Shown here: one piece after another, positions 47,501-57,181 of the stretch
Layout of the letters: every line of letters begins with the position of its first letter
Position numbering within the stretch: position 1 is the first letter of the stretch
Assembly: GCF_900101435.1 (NCBI RefSeq)
Contig: NZ_FMZH01000009.1
Location: forward strand, 71,266 to 135,265
DNA from: Pedobacter soli
GTDB taxonomy: Bacteria; Bacteroidota; Bacteroidia; Sphingobacteriales; Sphingobacteriaceae
Direction: 5' to 3'
DNA length: 64,000 bases
Position numbers and translations under genes: made by a program
Notes under the pieces: model-generated
The model's database searches: none
The model's input: only the letters and a program-made list of their open reading frames with translations
Told to the model about the DNA's origin: nothing

Positions 47501-48925
47501 ATGAAAAAAAATATATTCCACATCCTGTTCCTGTTAGCCGCAGTTATCGGGTTAAACGGTTGTAAAAATGCCGTGGATGAGCATAACGAAATTGTAAACG
47601 TTGATTTTAGTACCGATCTGTTTCAGAAAATAGCAGCGCAGGCTAACTTAAGCAAGTTTACCGAATATGTAAGGAGTACAGGCTACGATAAACTGTTAAC
47701 TTCATCGCAAACCTATACCGTTTGGGCACCTACCAACGATGCCCTGGCTACACTCGATGCCGCCATTGTAAGCGATCCGGTTAAATTGAAAGATTTTGTA
47801 GCCAACCACATTGGTTTAACTGCTACCCCTGCGCCAAAAAGAGTAACAGATACCGTTAAAGTATTGCTTCAAAATAAAAAATACGCCACCATGGTAGGGC
47901 CAACTTTCGAAGAAGCAGCCGTTGTAGGCAATCCGGCCTTCGTAAAGAACGGCGCTTTGTATGTTATCGATAAACCGGTACCCACCAAGTTAAATGTCTG
48001 GGATTTTATGCTGGCCAGTACCGATGCACCACTTCAAAGTACTTTCATTGCCAATTTATCTACACAGGTAATCGATACGGCTAATGCCACAATTATTGGT
48101 TACAACTCATTAGGTAACCCCATATTTGCACCCAATCCACCCATGGTTTCCAGAAACTTTTACTGGAACAGTGTAGCCGATTTAAGGACAGAAAGCCAGC
48201 AGTATACCTTTTTTATGTTGCAGGATGCGACTTATACTTCCGAACGCAACCGTTTAGAGCCTTTTTATCCTAACGGTAGTTCTTTTGTATTGGTACGCGA
48301 TTTAGTAGCTAAAGGCTTATACACTTTAGATAAACTGCCCGATACACTGCTTTCAACCCGCGGCGTAAAAATTCCGGTTAACAAATCGGCTATCGTAAAA
48401 TCGTACCGCGCCAGTAACGGGATTGTGTATGTTGTGAATGCTTTACCTTTTCGCACGAAAGATAAGGTGCCAACCTTTAAAATAGAAGGCGAGCTGCCTT
48501 TTGGTTTCCGGTCTGATAGATCGGGCAATACCCTGTACCGTTTAAAACTGGATGATAAAGGCATTGCCTATAAAGATATTGAAGTGTATAACCACGGTGT
48601 TGCCGAATATTATATCAATTATCTGGCATCGGTAGCGCTGGTTAAGTACAAGGTTTATGCCCGTGCCATATCGGGTGCACAGGGCGATGCCCAGGTGGCT
48701 AATTTTACACAGCGTTATTTTATGTATAACCCAACCACTTTGGTGTACGATTTATTTGCTACCCAAACCGTTACCCCGTTAAATTACGCAGAAGTGTATC
48801 TGGGCGATTATACGCCGCAACAATTCGGAACCTTACAACTCCGCTTAATGTCGGCCAATACCGCTACTAAAGACCAGAATACACTCATTTTAGATTACCT
48901 GCGCTTTGAACCTATTCTTCCTTAA
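47501..48925 (+). CDS. FAS1 lipoprotein with C-terminal beta-rich domain
   Basis: A 474-residue lipoprotein; lipobox GLNGC with Cys21. FAS1 unit 1 covers about 36-165 (YTVWAPTNDALATLD at 72-86, GALYVIDKPVP) and unit 2 about 165-320 (YTFFMLQDATY, NGIVYVVNALPF). Residues about 325-474 form a beta-rich domain ending LRLMSANTATKDQNTLILDYLRFEPI, the same kind of ending as in the preceding FAS1 protein. It leads the second SusC/SusD pair (SusC starts 25 bases after its stop). Likely a surface glycan-binding protein; family assignment of the C-terminal domain is inference. Confidence 0.8.
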   Translation: MKKNIFHILFLLAAVIGLNGCKNAVDEHNEIVNVDFSTDLFQKIAAQANLSKFTEYVRSTGYDKLLTSSQTYTVWAPTNDALATLDAAIVSDPVKLKDFVANHIGLTATPAPKRVTDTVKVLLQNKKYATMVGPTFEEAAVVGNPAFVKNGALYVIDKPVPTKLNVWDFMLASTDAPLQSTFIANLSTQVIDTANATIIGYNSLGNPIFAPNPPMVSRNFYWNSVADLRTESQQYTFFMLQDATYTSERNRLEPFYPNGSSFVLVRDLVAKGLYTLDKLPDTLLSTRGVKIPVNKSAIVKSYRASNGIVYVVNALPFRTKDKVPTFKIEGELPFGFRSDRSGNTLYRLKLDDKGIAYKDIEVYNHGVAEYYINYLASVALVKYKVYARAISGAQGDAQVANFTQRYFMYNPTTLVYDLFATQTVTPLNYAEVYLGDYTPQQFGTLQLRLMSANTATKDQNTLILDYLRFEPILP

Positions 48926-48950
48926 CCGTAATCTGATTCAAAAAAAGACT

Positions 48951-51900
48951 ATGCATAATTTTACCATCATAAAAAAAGGAATTTCGCTTGTATTGTTTGG
49001 GCTCATGCTGTCGACTGTAGCATTTGCACAGCAAACCGATACCAGCACTAAAGATTCGGCCCAGTACAGTACCGATACCACTACGGTTAAGGTGAAACAA
49101 AAAAAACTGGTTGGCCAGAAAATAACAGGTGTTGTGGTAGATGGCTATACCAATAAGCCTATAAACGGAGTTAAGCTTACGGTTACCGATTTTTCGGGAG
49201 CCTTAACCGATAATAACGGAAAGTTTACCATTATTGTGCCCGATTATAATGCAACTTTGCTGGTTAGTTTTACCAATTACCACACCAAACTGTTACCGGT
49301 ACACAAAGGGAAACTGGCAACCATTAAAATTTATCCCAGCAATTACAATTCTTTGTTTACCGAAGTAACCCTGCCGGCAAGTACCCAGAACCTGGCACGC
49401 TCATCGGCTGCTTTAAGCTATTTAAACCCGCAAGGGGGCTGGGCAGTGAATTCAGAGACGCCCGATAGTTACCTGCAGGGCCGCATGGCTGGTGTTAATG
49501 CCATCAGGCGATCGGGCACGCCAGGCATTGGTGCCGATGTATTTGTGCGCGGTTTTACCTCACTGTATGCTACCAACCAGCCTTTATATGTGGTTGATGG
49601 CATGCCTTACGATGCCAATTCGTATGGTACCTCGCTTACCACCGGGCACCGCAATAATCCTTTGCAGTTTATCGATGTGCGCGATATCGAAAACATTACC
49701 TTAATTAAAGATGCCTCTGCAGCTGCGGTTTATGGCACTAAGGCTGCAAACGGGGTAATGCTGATTACCACCAGCCATGCCAAAGATTTGGCTACACTAA
49801 TTGATTTTTCGGCTTACACCGGGGTGAATTTAAAGCCTAAAAACATCAATGTAATGGGGGTGGACGATTTTCGAAGCTACCTTTCTGATGTGCTGAAAAG
49901 TCAGGGCTTAAGTGCCAGTGCCATTGCTGCAAAACCTTACATGAACGATGATCCAAACCCGGCAAACAACGCCAACTATCCAATGTACCATCAAAATACC
50001 AACTGGCAGGATCAGGTTTTTAAAACCAGTATCGATCAGAGCTATTTCTTAAAGGTTAGTGGTGGTGATAACATTGCCAAATATGCACTTTCTGCAGGAT
50101 ACTCTGCCGATAAGGGGGTAATCGATTCTACCAGCAACAATAAATATTCAATGCGTTTTAACAGTGATCTCAATTTAACCAAAAAGCTCACCGGTAATAC
50201 CAATTTATCCTTTACCTACACCGAGCAACGGTTAAAAGATCAGGGTTTATCGCCCAATTCTAACCCCGTATTTCTTTCGCTGGTTAAGGCACCGTTTCTC
50301 GCCGTGAATGAAATCAGTTCAGCAGGGGCAGTTTCGCCCAACCTGGCTGATGCCGATACCCTTGGCGTAAGTAACCCTCGTGCATTGATTGAAAAAGGTC
50401 TGAATCAGAAAAAAGCCTACCGCTTTTTTGGTAACATAAACTTTGATTACGCCTTTAACAAAACTTTTAAACTTTCTAACCTAACCGGGGTAACTTACGA
50501 TAAAACACAAGAAACTTTATTTATCCCGCGAAAAGGGGTAACCAACGAAGTTTTGCCAACTACCATCGGCGACAGTAAACTCGGCACACAGGTAATCCGT
50601 TATTTCAGTGTTTTCGACGACCTGCATTTAAGTTTCGACCGCAGGTTTGGCAAAGGCCATACCTTACATGCAGCTTTGGGCACGCGCTATACTTCGGCCA
50701 AAAGTGAGCAGGATTATGCCATTGGCTACAACTCGGCAACCGATGTACTGATCAGTATTGGCAACAGTAATGCCGCACTACGCTATTTTGGTGGTGATAT
50801 TGGCAAATGGAGCAATTTAAACAGCTATTTAACTGCCGATTACAATTACAAGGATAAGTATTACCTGAGCCTTAATGCGGCTGTAGATCAGTCGTCGAGG
50901 TTTGGTCGCAGGGATATTTCCTCTTCGGTACGTTACATTGGTGGTTACGGCTTAGATATTCTGGGTAATAAATCGGCCATTCTGCCTGCTGTAAGTGGTG
51001 CCTGGTTAATCTCTTCAGAAAGCTTTATGCACAATTATAAATACATCGATTTATTGAAATTCAGGATGAGCTATGGCCTTGTGGGCAACGATGATATTGG
51101 TAATTACAACAACAGGCAATATTACATTTCTCAGAATCTTTTAGGCCTACAGGGCGTGGTTAGGGGAAACATTGCCAATCCGGGTATCCAGTGGGAAAGT
51201 ATAGCCAAATTCAATACCGGGCTTGATGCCTCATTTTTTAATGAGCGTTTAAGCTTTAGTCTCGATTATTACATCCATACCACCAACAAAATGCTGGCCT
51301 ATGTACCCGTTCCTGCCATAGGGGGTATTAATTCATATATCGATAATCAGGCGGGTATGCGTACTTCCGGGTTGGATTTTGGCTTAAACGGCCGTATTTT
51401 AAATAAAACCTTTAAATGGGATATCGGCGTAAACCTGGGTACTTACAAAAACAAAGTAAACAGCTTACCTGGTGGTACCGATATTTTAACCAATTATGCC
51501 AACGGTACCTATTTAACGCGGGTTGGTCAAACAGCTAATTTATTTTATGGTCAGCGTACCAATGGTGTATATGCCTCAACTGCCGAAGCAACTGCTGCAG
51601 GCCTGTCAATCCGCAACAGTGCGGGCGTATTGGTGCCATTTACCGGTGGCGACACTAAATTTATTGATACCAATGGCGATAAAATTATCAACGATGCAGA
51701 CCGCGTAGTAATCGGTAACCCGAACCCCGATCTTTACGGTAGCATTAACAATACTTTCAGCTACAAAAACTGGAGTCTGGATGTGTTATTCACCTTTGTA
51801 ACGGGTAACGATATTTACAACTATACCCGTTCAGTACTCGAATCGGGAAACAGCTATTACAACCAAACCGATATTATGCGTAACCGCTGGCGTGGCGAAG

Positions 51901-52214
51901 GTCAGGTAACCAATGTACCCAAAGCCAGCTACGGTGATCCGATGGGCAATGCACAATTCTCTGATCGCTGGATCGAAGACGGCTCTTACCTGCGTTTGCG
52001 CACTGTAAATTTAACCTACAATGTACCACTTAAAGGCAGGTCAATTAAATACGCCAGGCTATATGCAACAGCCAATAATGTATTTACGCTGACCAATTAT
52101 TTGGGTTACGATCCAGAACTCAGCGCAACTGGCAGCATTTTTACACAAGGTGTAGATACCACGCTCGAACCACAGTTCAGGTCGTTTCAATTGGGTGTTA
52201 GAATTGGTTTATAA
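48951..52214 (+). CDS. SusC/RagA-type TonB-linked outer membrane transporter (second)
   Basis: The ATG at 48951 (MHNFTIIKKGISLVLFGLM) is chosen over an upstream ATG at 48906 that overlaps the FAS1 gene; it gives a signal peptide ending VAFAQQ. The product is 1087 residues. After a Thr/Ser/Lys-rich stretch comes a CarboxypepD-reg-like domain (about 45-125, GVVVDGYTNKPINGVKLTV), the plug (about 140-280: LQGRMAGVNAI, DVFVRGFTSLYATNQPLYVVDG, ITLIKDASAAAVYGTKAANGVMLITT) and the barrel, ending FQLGVRIGL. It differs widely from the first SusC, so the two pairs probably take different oligosaccharides. SusD begins 6 bases after its stop. Confidence 0.92.
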   Translation: MHNFTIIKKGISLVLFGLMLSTVAFAQQTDTSTKDSAQYSTDTTTVKVKQKKLVGQKITGVVVDGYTNKPINGVKLTVTDFSGALTDNNGKFTIIVPDYNATLLVSFTNYHTKLLPVHKGKLATIKIYPSNYNSLFTEVTLPASTQNLARSSAALSYLNPQGGWAVNSETPDSYLQGRMAGVNAIRRSGTPGIGADVFVRGFTSLYATNQPLYVVDGMPYDANSYGTSLTTGHRNNPLQFIDVRDIENITLIKDASAAAVYGTKAANGVMLITTSHAKDLATLIDFSAYTGVNLKPKNINVMGVDDFRSYLSDVLKSQGLSASAIAAKPYMNDDPNPANNANYPMYHQNTNWQDQVFKTSIDQSYFLKVSGGDNIAKYALSAGYSADKGVIDSTSNNKYSMRFNSDLNLTKKLTGNTNLSFTYTEQRLKDQGLSPNSNPVFLSLVKAPFLAVNEISSAGAVSPNLADADTLGVSNPRALIEKGLNQKKAYRFFGNINFDYAFNKTFKLSNLTGVTYDKTQETLFIPRKGVTNEVLPTTIGDSKLGTQVIRYFSVFDDLHLSFDRRFGKGHTLHAALGTRYTSAKSEQDYAIGYNSATDVLISIGNSNAALRYFGGDIGKWSNLNSYLTADYNYKDKYYLSLNAAVDQSSRFGRRDISSSVRYIGGYGLDILGNKSAILPAVSGAWLISSESFMHNYKYIDLLKFRMSYGLVGNDDIGNYNNRQYYISQNLLGLQGVVRGNIANPGIQWESIAKFNTGLDASFFNERLSFSLDYYIHTTNKMLAYVPVPAIGGINSYIDNQAGMRTSGLDFGLNGRILNKTFKWDIGVNLGTYKNKVNSLPGGTDILTNYANGTYLTRVGQTANLFYGQRTNGVYASTAEATAAGLSIRNSAGVLVPFTGGDTKFIDTNGDKIINDADRVVIGNPNPDLYGSINNTFSYKNWSLDVLFTFVTGNDIYNYTRSVLESGNSYYNQTDIMRNRWRGEGQVTNVPKASYGDPMGNAQFSDRWIEDGSYLRLRTVNLTYNVPLKGRSIKYARLYATANNVFTLTNYLGYDPELSATGSIFTQGVDTTLEPQFRSFQLGVRIGL

Positions 52215-52220
52215 TTGATT

Positions 52221-53990
52221 ATGTATAAAAAGATGAAGATGGATTTTAATAAAAAAGTTATTACACTTTTAGCAGTAGCCCTGCTTGCAACAGGTTCATG
52301 GTCGTGCAAAAAAATTACCGATGAGGTACCCGAAGATAAACTCGATATTACCAATGCCTATCAGAATACTTCTGATGCTGATGCCGCGGTAATTGGTATA
52401 TATGGTCAGTTTTTAGGGTTAGAAAAGCTCTATATTTTGCAAAATGAAGTACGGGCCGATTTGGTAGATGTAACCGGTAATGCCGATGCTTATTTAAAGC
52501 AGCTATCCAACCATACCACTACGAAAGATAACCCGTATGTAGATCCTAGGCCATATTATGCCGTGATATTGAATATTAACGATGCACTTAAAAATTTCAA
52601 TATTATGGTGGCCAACCATAAAATGAGTGTTGACGATTACAATAAACATTATGCTGATTTAGGCGCTTTACGCAGCTGGATTTATTTACAGCTGGGTGCA
52701 CAGTATGGCAGCGTTCCTTATATCACCGATCCGGTAGAAAATGTAGAAGATGTTAAAAATTTAAGTTTATATCCCCGTATTTCATTCGATGATTTGCTAA
52801 CCCGGCTGATTGATTTTACCGAAAAACTGCCTTATAAGGAGGTGTATGCTTATCCTGCCGGAAACGCGCTTATCGTAGGTATTGATGGGCAGAATACCCA
52901 GAAAATATTCATCTGTAAACCTTTTGTATTGGGCGATTTGTATTTGTGGAAGGGCAATTATTTAAAGGCAGCCGAAAACTACGCCAAAATTATGAATGTA
53001 GAAAACAACAATACCAATATCAACATCCAGTTTGATGTATATAAGGTAGTGGGTTATCTCAGCTCGGCGTATAACGATTTAACTGTGCGTTACGCCAGAG
53101 GGCAGGATGAAGGCTCATTAATTACGGATGGTGGATGGCGTAATATGTTTATACAGCCCACCAATAATATAACCTGGAACTCGGAGTTTTTCTGGGGTAT
53201 TCCATACAATCCAAGCTATAAACCGGGTAATCCCATGGTTGAGGTTTGCTCTTCGTTATATGGTAAATATTTAATTAAACCTTCTCAGGTAGCCATTGAT
53301 AATTGGAATGCGCAAAGGCAATACAGCGGTATCCCTTATGATGCCCGTGGAAAATTATCGTACGAAAATTCGGTTGCCGGGCCTGTAATAACCAAGCTTA
53401 CTGATAATAACACGGCTTTAAGCAGTTTTAACAAAGGTGGGAAATGGGGGATATACCGCGCCGGTTTATTGCACTTGCGTTTTGCTGAAGCTGCAAACCG
53501 CGACGGACAAGGGAAACTGGGCTGGGCATTTATGAATATTGGTATTCAGGATACTTATTATACAGGTACTTATGTAAGCGGTGCAAAATCTCCGGTTTCT
53601 ACTGCAGAGATCAATACCATGCAAACTCCTTATCCAACCACATCGCCTTATTATTTTGATGCCAGAAGCAATTCAGATTATAAATCGCCCTGGTATCGCA
53701 ATACCGGCATCAGAAACCGGGCTGGTGTAAGGGCCATTGATGTAAGTTACCAGACAGATATGTTAGGCTTAGAAGGCAAATTGATTGACGAAGACGCTTT
53801 GGAACTGGCTTTTGAAGGTAACCGCTGGCCGGATTTGGTACGCGTTGCCCGCAGGCAAAACAATCCGGCTTTCCTGGCCGAGCGCGTTTATCAGAAATTG
53901 TTAAAAGCGGGTGACCCGAATGCAAGCGCAACCAGATCGAAACTGATGACACCAGCCAACTGGTATCTGCCTTTCGATTGGGGGAAATAA
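52221..53990 (+). CDS. SusD/RagB-type surface lipoprotein (second)
   Basis: The frame is open from the base after the SusC stop; the ATG at 52221 is the first good start, with in-frame alternatives at 52233 and 52239. About 589 residues. The signal leads to a lipobox GSWSC (cysteine near residue 29), then KKITDEVPEDKLDITNAYQNTSDADAAVIGIYGQF, LGALRSWIYLQLGAQYGSVPYI (about 145-165) and the late EDALELAFEGNRWPDLVRVARRQN block. It partners the preceding SusC. A perfect hairpin 25 bases after its stop probably ends the operon. Confidence 0.9.
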   Translation: MYKKMKMDFNKKVITLLAVALLATGSWSCKKITDEVPEDKLDITNAYQNTSDADAAVIGIYGQFLGLEKLYILQNEVRADLVDVTGNADAYLKQLSNHTTTKDNPYVDPRPYYAVILNINDALKNFNIMVANHKMSVDDYNKHYADLGALRSWIYLQLGAQYGSVPYITDPVENVEDVKNLSLYPRISFDDLLTRLIDFTEKLPYKEVYAYPAGNALIVGIDGQNTQKIFICKPFVLGDLYLWKGNYLKAAENYAKIMNVENNNTNINIQFDVYKVVGYLSSAYNDLTVRYARGQDEGSLITDGGWRNMFIQPTNNITWNSEFFWGIPYNPSYKPGNPMVEVCSSLYGKYLIKPSQVAIDNWNAQRQYSGIPYDARGKLSYENSVAGPVITKLTDNNTALSSFNKGGKWGIYRAGLLHLRFAEAANRDGQGKLGWAFMNIGIQDTYYTGTYVSGAKSPVSTAEINTMQTPYPTTSPYYFDARSNSDYKSPWYRNTGIRNRAGVRAIDVSYQTDMLGLEGKLIDEDALELAFEGNRWPDLVRVARRQNNPAFLAERVYQKLLKAGDPNASATRSKLMTPANWYLPFDWGK

Positions 53991-54000
53991 CTTGTTGGTT

Positions 54001-54170
54001 ACGATTTATAATCAGACCTCGCAGGTTTTTGAAACCTGCGAGGTCTTGATAGAACCTGGTGGGTGAGGTGCTAAAACAATTTCAGTATGACGATTATGTT
54101 TTGTAGTTGGTCGTGATTTATAATCGCGACCTGATGAAGAAACTTTGCAGGTTTTTAAAATCTGCGGGAA
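54001..54170. repeat. Two copies of a composite palindromic repeat
   Basis: The unit is palindrome A (GGTCGCGATT...AATCGCGACC), a short linker (in the fuller copies TGATGAAxAAAC), then palindrome B (CCTCGCAGGTTT...AAACCTGCGAGG). Copy 1 (54001-54045) has a degraded A and a perfect B; copy 2 (54109-54170) has a good A and a degraded B. A third copy is at 55423-55485. The TlpA-like gene lies between copies 2 and 3. Confidence 0.75.
54015..54045 (+). terminator. Strong hairpin after the SusCD operon
   Basis: Perfect 14-bp stem GACCTCGCAGGTTT / AAACCTGCGAGGTC with a TTG loop, 25 bases after the second SusD stop. It is also palindrome B of the composite repeat, so a repeat may be serving as the terminator. 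Confidence 0.6.
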
Positions 54171-54254
54171 CACTTTATTCTTTAAGTTTAAAATTCTGAA
54201 AATCGGTGTTTTATGTTATAGTGTAGATTTTAAAAGTGAAATAACAATTTTTCA

Positions 54255-55370
54255 TCAATTGATCACTTGCTTGACGTATTTCTCTATGTTGTAAATCTCC
54301 GGGTCTGATTGATCAGAATTATAAACAATAGTTCCTTTTTTGTTAACTATAAGACATGTTGGTATCGCAAATACCCCAAACGACTTTGGGATTTTACTCA
54401 TGCTTGGCTTGAGCTTTTCTGAAACATTTATCCAGGTAAGGTTATTTTTCTTAACATGATCCCGCCATTTAATTACATCGTCATCATCGTTGAAATAAAC
54501 AACTCTCAAACCTTGTTCTTTATAGGTTTCATAAATTTTTTTCAACTTAGGTAATTGTAGCTGACAAGGGCCACACCATGTAGCGGAAAACACAATCATA
54601 TAAGGCTGTCCTTTAAATGAGCTGTTACTAAATAGATTGTTATCTAAATCTGTTATTGTAAATGCTTTTACCTCATTCCCAACGCTGGCAGCTATTTTGT
54701 TTTTAATAAGATTTGTAGCCTCGCTATATATTTGTTTTCCTAATACGGAATTTTTGAGTTCATCACTAAGTTTTGCTAAAGTTGCAAGATATTTTCTAGC
54801 TGCATATGGGGAGTGATCAGAATAACTGATACGATATAAATTTATTAGGCTGCTAAAGTCATTGGGATAGGCTTCTAAGCGCGTTAATAATGCTTCGTTT
54901 ATTTCGCTATTAAGCTCCTCTGTCATTTTTACATAGCCTTTAGCTGAAAGCGCTTTTTTGCGGTTAGCTATTTCTAAAAATAAGCTATTTATATCCTTTA
55001 ATATTAAATTACCTTTTGCATCCGAATGAAATTTAAGCGATTTAGATCCTTCATAAGATAGATCGAGATTTATATTATTTACGCCAGAATCGAGAACGAA
55101 ATTTTCATCGATAACTTTTCCTTTATGCCTAACTACAAAAGCAGCAAAGTTACTGGGCTGTTTTATCTCTCCACGGATAACATTATTTCCGTTTTTTAGA
55201 ATAATTGTATCTGTTTTCAGCGGAATAAAACTGGTTTTATTATCAAAATAGTTGAGGTGGATCTTTTTGCCTGATAAAGTTTTAGTTTGTATATTAACAG
55301 TAAACTTGTATTGGCTAAATGCTAAAACACATGATATAGATAATATAGCACTTAAGATGATTTTTTTCAT
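54255..55370 (-). CDS. TlpA-like thioredoxin-fold protein with DUF4369-type N-terminus
   Basis: A 371-residue protein with signal peptide (residues 1-20, LAFSQY). Residues about 20-130 look like DUF4369 (beta-rich, GKKIHLNYFDN), 130-225 are helical, and 232-371 are an AhpC/TlpA thioredoxin domain with the redox pair Cys266-Gly-Pro-Cys269 in ATWCGPC and a cis-Pro site in FAIPTCLIV. It would act in the periplasm in disulfide reduction or cytochrome-type redox. Its DNA is visibly more AT-rich than the flanking hydrolase genes, it is bracketed by copies of a composite palindromic repeat, and it has no obvious link to pectin. It may be a later insertion. Confidence 0.87.
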   Translation of the reverse strand: MKKIILSAILSISCVLAFSQYKFTVNIQTKTLSGKKIHLNYFDNKTSFIPLKTDTIILKNGNNVIRGEIKQPSNFAAFVVRHKGKVIDENFVLDSGVNNINLDLSYEGSKSLKFHSDAKGNLILKDINSLFLEIANRKKALSAKGYVKMTEELNSEINEALLTRLEAYPNDFSSLINLYRISYSDHSPYAARKYLATLAKLSDELKNSVLGKQIYSEATNLIKNKIAASVGNEVKAFTITDLDNNLFSNSSFKGQPYMIVFSATWCGPCQLQLPKLKKIYETYKEQGLRVVYFNDDDDVIKWRDHVKKNNLTWINVSEKLKPSMSKIPKSFGVFAIPTCLIVNKKGTIVYNSDQSDPEIYNIEKYVKQVIN

Positions 55371-55422
55371 ACTTTGAAGATAATCATTCTCCGAAAAAAA
55401 TAGAGATATTGAATATATAGTT

Positions 55423-55485
55423 GGTCGCGATTTGTAATCGCGACCTGATGAAAAAACCTCGCAGGTTTGAAAAACCTACGAGGTT
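55423..55485. repeat. Composite palindromic repeat, copy 3 (intact)
   Basis: Palindrome A occupies 55423-55445 (10-bp perfect stem, TGT centre) and palindrome B 55455-55485 (stem AACCTCGCAGGTTT with one mismatch). It sits between the GH39 stop and the TlpA-like start, both on the minus strand, and could terminate GH39 transcription. Confidence 0.75.
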
Positions 55486-55490
55486 TCTAT

Positions 55491-57158
55491 TTACCAATCC
55501 AGCTTCAAAAGCGAAACTCCTTGTCTGGGTAATAAAATCCCTATCTCCTTTAAATTGCTTCGTTTAGTTGGTTTCCCAACCATTTTAAGCTGACCGGCTT
55601 TCTCCAATGTTGCAATCTGTTTTGAGTCGGGATTTTGTGGAGAACCCATTTTTTTCCAGACTTCGTAAGCATTGCTGTTATTCGCATCTATGCGGTATTC
55701 GGTCAGGGTAACTGTTTTAACTGGTAAATTGTTGAGTGTAACCCTTACCGAATCGGCAGTGCCTGTTTTGTCTTCGTCGTGGTAATTCCACACCAATACC
55801 GTAGCCGATTGGTCTGCTTTGGCAGCCAGTGCACCAATATCGGTTTGTGGCTTTCTGATGCTCGAATCGAGTACAGGTCTCAGGGCATACATGCGGTTAC
55901 TTTTTGCCTCCACCCGGTTGCCTTTCATCATGCCAAACATCCTGAAAACATTGAGCACTGGTTTATCTACTCCATTGGTGGCCAAATCTCTAAAACCTGC
56001 AAACCAGGGTTGGTTTTCAAATTCGAACGACCAGGTTACGGCACCTAGGAGGTTAACCTGATAGAGATCTGTAAGTGCGTACAGGCGGGCAAAAGATGCT
56101 GCAGTATAACTTGAGTACATGGTGCCATTGCGGTAGGCATTTTCGGGATTGGTAGCCATGCCACAGGCTGCACAGCCCTCAGGGTCCGATTCGCCGATAA
56201 TAACCGGGATGTTTTTAAGTTGCGGGTATTTGGTAATTACCTTAAAGTTCGATTCCATATTGCGCAGTTGCGCTCTGATATCCATCACTACCGTACCGTT
56301 TACTATCCGTGGCGAGCCTTTTGCATGAAAAAGAACCGCATCCAAAGGCGAGCCGATTTTTCCGCTCACATAATTGGTATCACTTAAGCAATGCTTAATA
56401 AAGGCATCGAGGTATTTAGCAGCTCCTCCGGTAACATTTGCACCGCCTATTCTGGCAGTTGGCAGGGCACGTTTCAATCCATCGGCCGCATAATCATAAA
56501 GTTTAAAAAACTCTGCCTGCGTGCCTTTCCAGTAGGCGCCATCCGGCTCGTTCCAAACCTCCCAGTACCAGCTTTCTACTTCGGCTTTACCGTAACGGGC
56601 TACGCAGTGTTTTACCCATTCGTAAACCAGGTTACCCCATTTCTGATAGTCTTTGGGTGGGTAGGCCCATCCGGTTTCAATTACACTGTATTTTGCCCCG
56701 GGTTTCCATTGGTGCTGGTACGGAATAGGGTGGGTTGATAAGGCCTCGGGCATAAAACCAATTTGCGCAAGCGGTTTCATACCACGTTTTACATAAGTAT
56801 CGAAAATCTGGTCAACAATTTTCCAATTATATACCGGATTGCCTTTTGCATCTTCGGTGTAGGCATTGGTTGAGCCCCATTTCAGTGCCGGCGTACCATC
56901 GCCAGAAGTAAGTAAGTTATGTGCCCTCACATAAACCGGTACCGGACTGAGTTTCGAAATTTCGGTAAGCAATTTTTGGCCATCTTTCATGTAGGTGTAA
57001 TTGGGCTCATCGTAACCAAACCAGGCCCAGATAGGTTTCATTGGAGCAATATTCTGGTCGAAATTTACTTCAATAGCAGCTTTTGATTGAGCCTGCGTTA
57101 GGTGTGTAAAAGCAATCAAGCTAAAGAGCAGGAGATAGCTATTTTTTAATATTTTCAT
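55491..57158 (-). CDS. GH39-like glycoside hydrolase (beta-xylosidase type)
   Basis: A 555-residue protein with signal peptide (residues 1-24, LTQAQS). The GH-A clan barrel shows VYVRAHNLLTSGDG, acid/base Glu204 in WEVWNEPDG and nucleophile Glu323 in VIIGESDPEG, followed by a beta domain (about 420-555). This matches GH39, best known for beta-xylosidases and alpha-L-iduronidases; some members in arabinogalactan and pectin clusters act on other sugars. The exact substrate is open. Minus strand, downstream of GH2 with a 183-base repeat-filled gap, so it probably has its own transcript. Confidence 0.78.
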   Translation of the reverse strand: MKILKNSYLLLFSLIAFTHLTQAQSKAAIEVNFDQNIAPMKPIWAWFGYDEPNYTYMKDGQKLLTEISKLSPVPVYVRAHNLLTSGDGTPALKWGSTNAYTEDAKGNPVYNWKIVDQIFDTYVKRGMKPLAQIGFMPEALSTHPIPYQHQWKPGAKYSVIETGWAYPPKDYQKWGNLVYEWVKHCVARYGKAEVESWYWEVWNEPDGAYWKGTQAEFFKLYDYAADGLKRALPTARIGGANVTGGAAKYLDAFIKHCLSDTNYVSGKIGSPLDAVLFHAKGSPRIVNGTVVMDIRAQLRNMESNFKVITKYPQLKNIPVIIGESDPEGCAACGMATNPENAYRNGTMYSSYTAASFARLYALTDLYQVNLLGAVTWSFEFENQPWFAGFRDLATNGVDKPVLNVFRMFGMMKGNRVEAKSNRMYALRPVLDSSIRKPQTDIGALAAKADQSATVLVWNYHDEDKTGTADSVRVTLNNLPVKTVTLTEYRIDANNSNAYEVWKKMGSPQNPDSKQIATLEKAGQLKMVGKPTKRSNLKEIGILLPRQGVSLLKLDW

Positions 57159-57181
57159 GTTAAGTTTTTTATTTTAAATCT

